Positions 1 to 4,197 of a DNA stretch of 29,295 bases are shown here, piece by piece. How positions within the stretch are numbered: position 1 is the first letter of the stretch; every line of letters begins with the position of its first letter. The DNA comes from Prevotella sp. (GTDB lineage Bacteria > Bacteroidota > Bacteroidia > Bacteroidales > Bacteroidaceae): positions 1 to 29,295 of the forward strand of contig JAIJUV010000012.1 in assembly GCA_022732315.1 (NCBI GenBank), written 5' to 3'. The notes under the pieces are model-generated. The model saw nothing but the letters and a program-made list of their open reading frames with translations. It did no database searches and was not told the origin of the DNA. Both the position numbers and the translations under genes were made by a program.

Positions 1-60
1 ATATATAATATTATATATATATTAGTTTTCATACTCTACTTTTTTAGGGGGTCAGTTCTG

Positions 61-87
61 AACTGTAAGAACTGTAAGAACTGTAAG
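61..87. repeat. Three tandem 9-bp repeats (AACTGTAAG)
   Basis: Three exact head-to-tail copies of AACTGTAAG occupy this stretch in AT-rich DNA. A reading frame on the minus strand across them would encode a low-complexity Ser-Tyr-Ser run and is not believable as a gene. The rest of 1-265 shows no gene. It holds an AT-rich stretch at the left edge, a 10-bp direct repeat AACTATGTTT at 148-157 and 170-179, and an inverted repeat GCCACC/GGTGGC (255-260 and 269-274) that overlaps the -33 box of the next promoter. Confidence 0.8.
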
Positions 88-265
88 ATTTGGGGGGAAA
101 TGTAAGAATCGGGAAATTGCAAGCGAGATATATCTTCTTGTCTGGCGAACTATGTTTTTCCGTCAAAAAAACTATGTTTCCCGCGCCGCCAAAATATGAG
201 TTAGCTTTATTAACCAAAACCGGTATCAGCGGCTGCTGAAAATCGCGCCTTATCGCCACCCGAAA

Positions 266-297
266 TTTGGTGGCTTCCAAAAAAAGCCGTACCTTTG
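266..297 (+). promoter_or_regulatory. Bacteroidota-type promoter for the HU gene
   Basis: TTTG at 266-269 and TACCTTTG at 290-297 are 20 bp apart, matching the -33 TTTG and -7 TAnnTTTG consensus of the Bacteroidota housekeeping sigma factor. Transcription would start near 303-306, leaving a leader of about 90 nt before the ATG at 394. The inverted repeat GCCACC-N8-GGTGGC (255-274) covers the -33 box and could be an operator; that is inference. Confidence 0.7.
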
Positions 298-347
298 CAC
301 CGTCATTCAGAGATACCACCCACACTGGTTTCTCAGAATGGCAAGAG

Positions 348-386
348 TTAATCAATCATCATTAATCACTAATCATTAATCATTAA
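348..386 (+). repeat. AATCATTA-type short repeats in the HU leader
   Basis: The leader just before the HU start is built from short ATTAATCA / CTAATCA units. The 22 bases at 361-382 recur exactly at 1066-1087, on the other side of the HU gene. The role is unknown; an unstructured A/U-rich leader that helps initiation without a Shine-Dalgarno sequence is one possibility. Confidence 0.75.
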
Positions 387-393
387 AAAGCTT

Positions 394-1017
394 ATGGGAC
401 AGGGAAACATTAAGTATCGTAAAGTAAAGCGTACTCCTCAGACGGGTGAGAACGCAGGTAAGGAACTCTGGTATGCCACCGTGGTTACCGACAGAGAGAT
501 GAACTTCGAGGAGTTCGTTGACCACATTTCTTCGCACAACTCGCCTTACAGCCGAGGCACTGTGCACGGCGTGATGATGGACATGCTCGACTGCTTGAAG
601 GAGCTTATCCTCGACGGCAAGAGCGTTCGTCTCGGCGACCTCGGTCTCTTCTCCATCGGCATGAAATCTCATGGCGAGTTGACCAAGGACAAGGTTTCGG
701 CAGCCAGCGTGGAGGACATCCACTTGATTGTGAGAAACACCCGTAGCTGGAGCAACAGCGAGTTGAAGAAACTCTGCAAGATTACTGCCTACGACAGCTA
801 CGGAGCTGAGGGTGCCGATGGCGGCGGAACCAATCCGGGCGGCGGAACCAGCGGAGGCAACACCAGCCAGGGTGGCAGCGGAACCCAGGGCGGAGGTACC
901 TCTGGCGGAACCGGAAGTGAGAACACGGGTCAGGGCGGCTCAGACTCCGGCACGACCGGCGGCGGCACGGGCAGCGGAACTGACAGTGGCGGCGACAACG
1001 AGCACATAACCTTGTAG
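394..1017 (+). CDS. HU-family DNA-binding protein with Gly/Ser/Thr-rich C-terminal tail
   Basis: This 207-residue protein resembles the HU-like (HU-HIG) DNA-binding family of Bacteroidales. Residues about 1-130 hold the fold: a basic N-terminus (KYRKVKRTP), a helical section with MNFEEFVDHISSHNS and RGTVHGVMMDMLDCLKELIL, then the strand segment GKSVRLGDLGLFSIGMKS typical of HU. From about 137 to 202 it changes to a low-complexity tail rich in Gly, Ser, Thr, Asn and Gln with repeated GGGTSGG-like units. The family is expected to bind and bend DNA in the nucleoid. The ATG at 394 is chosen because it follows the promoter and leader directly and opens with the conserved basic strand. The gene is followed by a GAAA hairpin and a smalltalk peptide, its usual companion. 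The tail is probably flexible, and its function is unknown. Confidence 0.85.
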   Translation: MGQGNIKYRKVKRTPQTGENAGKELWYATVVTDREMNFEEFVDHISSHNSPYSRGTVHGVMMDMLDCLKELILDGKSVRLGDLGLFSIGMKSHGELTKDKVSAASVEDIHLIVRNTRSWSNSELKKLCKITAYDSYGAEGADGGGTNPGGGTSGGNTSQGGSGTQGGGTSGGTGSENTGQGGSDSGTTGGGTGSGTDSGGDNEHITL

Positions 1018-1021
1018 AGTT

Positions 1022-1037
1022 AGCCCCGAAAGGGGCT
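1022..1037 (+). terminator. GAAA-tetraloop hairpin right after the HU stop
   Basis: AGCCCC-GAAA-GGGGCT forms a perfect 6-bp stem closed by a GNRA-type tetraloop, four bases after the HU stop codon. No long U-run follows, so it may be a weak terminator or an mRNA-stabilising 3' hairpin that separates HU from the smalltalk reading frame. Confidence 0.5.
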
Positions 1038-1050
1038 TCTCTCCTCGCCT

Positions 1051-1120
1051 ATCACATCACTAAAAATTAATCACTAATCATTAATCACTAAAAAATCAAT
1101 CATTAATCATTAATCACTAA
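1051..1120 (+). repeat. AATCATTA-type short repeats before the smalltalk gene
   Basis: About 70 bases made almost wholly of ATTAATCA, CTAATCA and TCACTAAAA units lead up to the smalltalk ATG. The block includes an exact copy (1066-1087) of 22 bases from the HU leader. Both members of the pair therefore have the same kind of leader. Confidence 0.75.
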
Positions 1121-1126
1121 AACAAG

Positions 1127-1222
1127 ATGAAAAAGGAAACATGGAAATTGGTTATTCAGATTTTAATCTCTATTTTGACGGCTGTTGGAACTTCCCTCGG
1201 AGTGACAAGCTGCATGAGTTAA
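1127..1222 (+). CDS. Smalltalk protein (31-residue peptide)
   Basis: This frame encodes 31 residues beginning MKKETWKLVIQILISIL and ending GVTSCMS. It has a lysine-rich start, one hydrophobic stretch (about residues 8-25) and a TSCM ending. This matches what I recall of the Bacteroidales 'smalltalk' family, tiny proteins encoded after an HU-family gene and often before an N-acetylmuramoyl-L-alanine amidase. The hydrophobic stretch suggests a membrane association. The function is unknown. The position fits, but the amidase is missing: a terminator and an opposing response regulator follow. The last codons and stop lie inside a short tandem duplication. Confidence 0.75.
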   Translation: MKKETWKLVIQILISILTAVGTSLGVTSCMS

Positions 1223-1246
1223 GATTGACAAGCTGCATGAGTTAAG
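1203..1246 (+). repeat. Tandem duplication of the smalltalk 3' end (2 x 21 bp)
   Basis: The 21 bases at 1203-1223, covering the last codons and stop of the smalltalk gene, are repeated exactly at 1226-1246 with two bases between them. The second copy is non-coding. It looks like a replication-slippage duplication or a scar. Confidence 0.85.
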
Positions 1247-1267
1247 GCGTTTTTAAATGGTTGGGTT

Positions 1268-1310
1268 GAAAAAAAGATGGCCTCGCATTTTGCGAAGTCA
1301 TCTTTTTTTC
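1268..1310. terminator. Bidirectional terminator between smalltalk and response regulator
   Basis: A 20-bp arm at 1268-1287 pairs with 1291-1310 around a 3-base loop, with one G-T wobble and one mismatch. The arms end in seven A's on the left and seven T's on the right, so the hairpin with a U-tail forms on either strand. It sits between two convergent transcription units and should end both. Confidence 0.8.
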
Positions 1311-1340
1311 GTTTTAAGCAAGAGCATGCTCTACCCCCTA

Positions 1341-2096
1341 CTATCGGTTCAGCTTCTCCTTCAGTTCCTTCACTCTATCTCTACTCACCTCAAAATCTTT
1401 CTCGGGATAGCGGCGGAGCCTGAGGATAAGCTTGGCATTCCAGGTGCTCTCCATCTTCACGATATCTTCGATGTTGATGATATGCTGCCTACTGCAGCGG
1501 AAGAACATCTTGGGATCCAATTCGGCTTCGAGTTCGTTCATACTCTCAGAAATATGAACCGATGTGCCATCTTCCAGATAGGCAATCGTATTCTTGCCAT
1601 CAACCTCGAAATGACTGATGGAAAAACTGTTGACGATTTGAAACTGGTCGCCTTTTGGTATCAGGAAGCGTTCCCTATATTTTGGGGTCTGAGGCTGGAG
1701 CATGGCGAGGAGCCGGGTGATATCCTCCTGTGGAGAAAGCATTTTTCTGGCTTTCTCCATCGCTTCCTTCAATTCGTCTTCCTCTACGGGTTTTTGGACA
1801 TACGCCACGCCATTATTTCTGAATGCCTTCAGCGCATACTCATCATAGGCGGTAATGAAAATGACGGGTACCGTCGGCTTCTGCTTTTCAAAGGCATTGA
1901 AACAGGTACCTCCGTTGATTCTCACGTCAGAAAGGATGAGGTCGTAACGATTGCCGTCTTCGAGAATTTCTCTCAGCTCAGCCACACTCGTCACCGGACC
2001 CTCTATCACCACATTGGGTTCTATCTTCAACAGCATCTTTCTGAGCTGATTGAACATTCTCTTTTCATCTTCGATTACCAACAGTTTCATTGCCAT
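1341..2096 (-). CDS. LytTR-family response regulator
   Basis: This 251-residue regulator has an N-terminal receiver domain (about 3-125) and a C-terminal LytTR DNA-binding domain (about 145-250). Receiver features are visible: acidic pair E9-D10, phosphoacceptor D57 in LILSDVRI, T82 in FITAYDEYALKAF, and K102-P103. The LytTR part shows VDGKNTIAYLEDG and FFRCSRQHIINIEDI, typical of the family. It should be phosphorylated by the LytS/YehU-type kinase encoded just to the right. Two in-frame starts exist, at 2096 (MAMKLL) and 2090 (MKLL); the second fits family N-termini slightly better. The gene faces away from its likely kinase, which is unusual because such pairs are normally one operon. Its last 28 coding bases (1346-1373) recur inverted at 3809-3836. 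Confidence 0.93.
   Translation of the reverse strand: MAMKLLVIEDEKRMFNQLRKMLLKIEPNVVIEGPVTSVAELREILEDGNRYDLILSDVRINGGTCFNAFEKQKPTVPVIFITAYDEYALKAFRNNGVAYVQKPVEEDELKEAMEKARKMLSPQEDITRLLAMLQPQTPKYRERFLIPKGDQFQIVNSFSISHFEVDGKNTIAYLEDGTSVHISESMNELEAELDPKMFFRCSRQHIINIEDIVKMESTWNAKLILRLRRYPEKDFEVSRDRVKELKEKLNR
1346..1373 (-). repeat. 28-bp inverted repeat, left copy
   Basis: This is the 3' end of the response regulator gene. It is identical, in opposite orientation, to 3809-3836. The two copies bracket about 2.4 kb holding the regulator body, the small lipoprotein gene and the kinase gene. Confidence 0.85.
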
Positions 2097-2189
2097 GATT
2101 CAAAATTTTGTTTATATTACATTTTATATAAAGAAACGAAGTTTCGGGAATTTATTGTTTGATGAGCAATAAAGGATGTTAATCCCCCA

Positions 2190-2378
2190 TCAATCTCCCT
2201 TGGCTTGCGACTGCTGCGGCATCACAACCTGCTTGTACTCCAGATTCTTCTTGAGCATGGTTCTGCTAACCTGATTAACCGTAATGATATCTGAGAAATC
2301 ATCTTCATCAGGATTACAGGATACCAACGCTAACATGAGGACGAATGCAACGCCCATTAAATAAACGATTCTTTTCAT
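2190..2378 (-). CDS. Small putative surface lipoprotein (62 aa)
   Basis: The product starts with a lipoprotein signal peptide: basic MKR, a hydrophobic core and LVSC with the lipid cysteine at residue 21. The cysteine is followed by NPDEDDFSD, an acidic run of the kind that exports Bacteroidota lipoproteins to the cell surface. Only about 40 mature residues remain, with no recognisable domain. A Bacteroidota-type -7 box lies about 40 bp upstream of the start. It is in the same direction as the response regulator with 93 bp between, so they may be cotranscribed. A sensing or accessory role for the two-component system is only a guess. The signal peptide and promoter make a real gene likely despite its size. 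Confidence 0.65.
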   Translation of the reverse strand: MKRIVYLMGVAFVLMLALVSCNPDEDDFSDIITVNQVSRTMLKKNLEYKQVVMPQQSQAKGD

Positions 2379-2415
2379 AACTGTGATATTTTATGATTAT
2401 TACTAATTGACGATG

Positions 2416-2423
2416 CAAAAGTA
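2416..2423 (-). promoter_or_regulatory. -7 box for the small lipoprotein gene
   Basis: On the minus strand the bases read TACTTTTG, a full match to TAnnTTTG, followed by a leader of about 30 nt to the ATG at 2378. No good TTTG is seen 20 bp upstream, so the promoter is only partly supported and may need an activator. Confidence 0.5.
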
Positions 2424-2481
2424 CAAAGAGTTTTTCAAGATGAATCCCCATGATTCCCTGAACCGTAATTTTCAAGGAATG

Positions 2482-2512
2482 AATGGTTCTGCCCCTGTTT
2501 TCAATGGTTTGC
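2482..2512 (+). promoter_or_regulatory. Candidate LytTR operator (direct repeats 21 bp apart)
   Basis: AATGGTTCT (2482-2490) and AATGGTTTG (2503-2511) are imperfect direct repeats whose starts are 21 bp apart, with 12 bp between them. LytTR regulators typically bind two 9-bp direct repeats containing GTT and separated by about 12 bp. The pair lies in the divergent region between the lipoprotein and kinase genes. The match to the flanking consensus bases is only partial. Confidence 0.3.
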
Positions 2513-2610
2513 AAGAGCTGAAGTAACGATTTAAGGCAAAAATAGAGGCATTCATTGCCTGTTTTTCACGATTAATGGGATTTTTGTTTTTCGGTTAAAG
2601 CTTTTTATTA

Positions 2611-2618
2611 TACCTTTG
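2611..2618 (+). promoter_or_regulatory. -7 box for the sensor kinase gene
   Basis: TACCTTTG matches TAnnTTTG exactly and is followed by GC, as often seen. The ATG lies 39 bp downstream of the box. The nearest TTTG (2583-2586) is 24 bp away, longer than the usual 19-21, so the -33 element is weak. Confidence 0.55.
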
Positions 2619-2657
2619 CAAACAAAAAAATGTAGAACCAATTAAAAGTTATTCATT

Positions 2658-3755
2658 ATGAAACTTACGAAAAAAAAAATAATGGCATTAATAGGGCTTC
2701 CATTCTCAATATTGGGAGTCAGCAGAATCAGTGTCACCACATTTTTATTCTTTTATATCACAGTATATTTCAGATTTCCAATGTCGGTTCTGGTGCAAGA
2801 TCCATTCTCCGAGACTTCCATATATCTCGTGCTTGTATATTTGATGGTGTTCTCGGGTTACTTTACTGGCAGTAATATGGCATGCGATTATGTAGCCAAA
2901 CGCATATTGAACAAGGGTATCACCAGTGTCAGGATATATATTTTTTGCCTGATATCATTGACCTTCAACACCGTCTGCAGTGCTTTTTTAAGCTATGGAA
3001 TCTGTGATATCCAGGAAATGAATGGATTGCAGAATTCTGCCGTGGAACTTTTCTATATCCAACTCGTCATGTTTATCCTGATATCAAACGTGAGCATAGT
3101 GCGTTCTTGTGGAATTATTCTGAAGCAGAAGAATGATGAAAACCTGGAGATGGCACAACAACTGAAGGGCGAAAGCGAAAAGGCGATGAAGGCCCAGCTG
3201 AACATGCTGAAACTACAGCTTGACCCACATTTCATGTTCAACAGTCTGGGCACATTATCGGGCATCATAGAGGAAGATCCTCGGAAGGCTAGCGAGTTTA
3301 CCGTCAGGTTGGCCCGTATCTACAAATATATTGTAGCCCATATCAGCGACGATACCGTTTCGCTGAACGAAAGTTTAAGATTCATCCGTGATTACTGCCA
3401 TCACATCGAGATGAGATACACGGGCAACTTTGTGTTTACCATAGATGCTGGTATCTGTCACAGCGATGATGAGAAGATATTGCCACTGAGTCTTCAGCTT
3501 CTGGTAGAGAATGCCGTGAAGCATAACCAGCATTCGGAGGAGCATCCGCTGGCGATACATATTTACAGGGATGGCGACTATGTATGCGTAGCGAATGCCT
3601 TTGTTCCTTATCCGGAAGAAAGTCAATCGGCTTTCTCCAGCTCAGGAATAGGCATCAAGAATCTCTTCGACCGCTATAAACTGCTGACAGCCTTCGTTCC
3701 CAACGTTCTGCAATCAGAAAAGACTTATACGGTAAAAGTGCCGATTATAAGTTAA
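2658..3755 (+). CDS. LytS/YehU-type sensor histidine kinase
   Basis: This 365-residue membrane kinase has about four hydrophobic segments (roughly 13-40, 54-72, 92-112 and 132-150), a short linker, a His_kinase domain and an HATPase domain. The phosphoacceptor is H191 in LQLDPHFMFNSL, the hallmark of the LytS/YehU class. The N box is LLVENAVKHN (281-290) and the G box is SSGIGIKNLFDRY (328-340). There is no large extracellular sensor domain, so a signal would be sensed within the membrane or through a partner. Its likely target is the LytTR regulator on the opposite strand. A remnant of another LytTR regulator lies 17 bp past its stop, suggesting that an HK-RR order on the same strand once existed here. 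Confidence 0.92.
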   Translation: MKLTKKKIMALIGLPFSILGVSRISVTTFLFFYITVYFRFPMSVLVQDPFSETSIYLVLVYLMVFSGYFTGSNMACDYVAKRILNKGITSVRIYIFCLISLTFNTVCSAFLSYGICDIQEMNGLQNSAVELFYIQLVMFILISNVSIVRSCGIILKQKNDENLEMAQQLKGESEKAMKAQLNMLKLQLDPHFMFNSLGTLSGIIEEDPRKASEFTVRLARIYKYIVAHISDDTVSLNESLRFIRDYCHHIEMRYTGNFVFTIDAGICHSDDEKILPLSLQLLVENAVKHNQHSEEHPLAIHIYRDGDYVCVANAFVPYPEESQSAFSSSGIGIKNLFDRYKLLTAFVPNVLQSEKTYTVKVPIIS

Positions 3756-3772
3756 ATCATAGTATATGCCCA

Positions 3773-3841
3773 TTCCCAGACGTAGAATTCGAGGTAAGCC
3801 GTGACCGTGTGAAGGAACTGAAGGAGAAGCTGAACCAATAA
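3773..3841 (+). pseudogene. C-terminal remnant of a LytTR response regulator
   Basis: Read in frame from 3773, the bases encode FPDVEFEVSRDRVKELKEKLNQ in two continuous pieces (FPDVEFEVSR, then DRVKELKEKLNQ) and then a TAA. The intact regulator ends YPEKDFEVSR, DRVKELKEKLNR. Sixteen residues (FEVSRDRVKELKEKLN) are identical. At the DNA level the first eight of those codons differ mostly at synonymous sites, while the final 28 bases are identical. No start codon or upstream regulator sequence remains. This is the tail of a second LytTR regulator that once followed the kinase. Confidence 0.85.
3809..3836 (+). repeat. 28-bp inverted repeat, right copy
   Basis: These bases are the exact reverse complement of 1346-1373 and lie within the regulator remnant. 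Crossing over between the two copies would invert the kinase/lipoprotein/regulator segment and rebuild a full regulator gene on the plus strand. Confidence 0.85.
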
Positions 3842-3889
3842 AAGAACTGGGGTAAGCCTCTTTCCCTTTAAAAAAGCCACAAAGTATAA

Positions 3890-3921
3890 GAGGGTGTGTC
3901 ATAAGGCCATGGCACACCCTC
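3890..3921 (+). terminator. Hairpin terminator after the kinase gene
   Basis: Arms 3890-3902 and 3909-3921 form a 13-bp stem (GAGGGTGTG...CACACCCTC with one G-T wobble) around the loop AAGGCC, followed by an A/T-rich tail with a short T-run at 3927-3931. It should end transcription of the kinase unit. Its GGGTGTGTCAT core recurs in the terminator at 4123-4162. Confidence 0.7.
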
Positions 3922-3933
3922 ATATATTTTTAG

Positions 3934-3999
3934 CCTTAAGGCTAATTATATTTTTCCTTAAGGCTAAATATTTTTTTCCTTAAGGCTAAATATTTTTTT
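3934..3999. repeat. Three 22-bp tandem repeats centred on CCTTAAGG
   Basis: CCTTAAGG occurs at 3934, 3956 and 3978, exactly 22 bp apart. Each copy is followed by CTAAATATTTTTTT or a close variant. Each core extends to a near-palindrome (AGCCTTAAGGCT in the first copy). The spacing of about two helical turns could place three bound dimers on one face of the DNA, or the array could be an expanded terminator tail. Confidence 0.85.
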
Positions 4000-4004
4000 C
4001 TGCA

Positions 4005-4094
4005 TCAGATGATGGTAATCCAGATGCTCTCCTCCTTCAGCTGCGCCTCATTCATTTTCTTCATCAACCGATGAAGCCAGATACGGATATACTT
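4005..4094 (-). other. Short orphan reading frame, possible gene remnant
   Basis: On the minus strand, 29 codons stay open between an upstream TAA (4095-4097) and a TGA (4005-4007). They give a charged, helix-like peptide (KYIRIWLHRLMKK, then MNEAQLKEESIWITII). An ATG is at 4062-4064. I recognise no family and see no promoter. It could be the decayed C-terminus of a lost gene or chance. Confidence 0.2.
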
Positions 4095-4122
4095 TTAACC
4101 AACTTTACCATATTCCCGGAAC

Positions 4123-4162
4123 AAAAAAAGAGTGCGTCATCAATACATGACACACCCTTTTT
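4123..4162 (-). terminator. Terminator of the M6/giant adhesin operon
   Basis: On the minus strand AAAAAGGGTGTGTCAT pairs with ATGACGCACTCTTTTT with two mismatches around a 6-base loop, and a run of seven U's ends it. It lies about 35 bp past the stop of the 2246-residue gene and closes that leftward unit. Confidence 0.75.
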
Positions 4163-4197
4163 AATTATCTATATCCGAAAAGATTTATTTCCGAATC

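Noticed and set aside
44..355. Minus-strand open frame in the upstream region
   Set aside because: It runs through the 9-bp repeats and the HU promoter, has no signal or domain, and its C-terminal end is a repeat-derived Ser-Tyr run.
1257..2162. Plus-strand open frame of 301 codons covering the response regulator
   Set aside because: It starts within the terminator and is antisense to a regulator with intact receiver and LytTR motifs.
3934..3999. CRISPR-like array
   Set aside because: Only three units, with no unique spacers: the whole 22-bp unit is repeated, and no cas gene is present.
3890..4162. Insertion sequence suggested by inverted GGGTGTGTCAT copies
   Set aside because: Each copy is explained by its own terminator hairpin; there is no transposase frame or target-site duplication between them.
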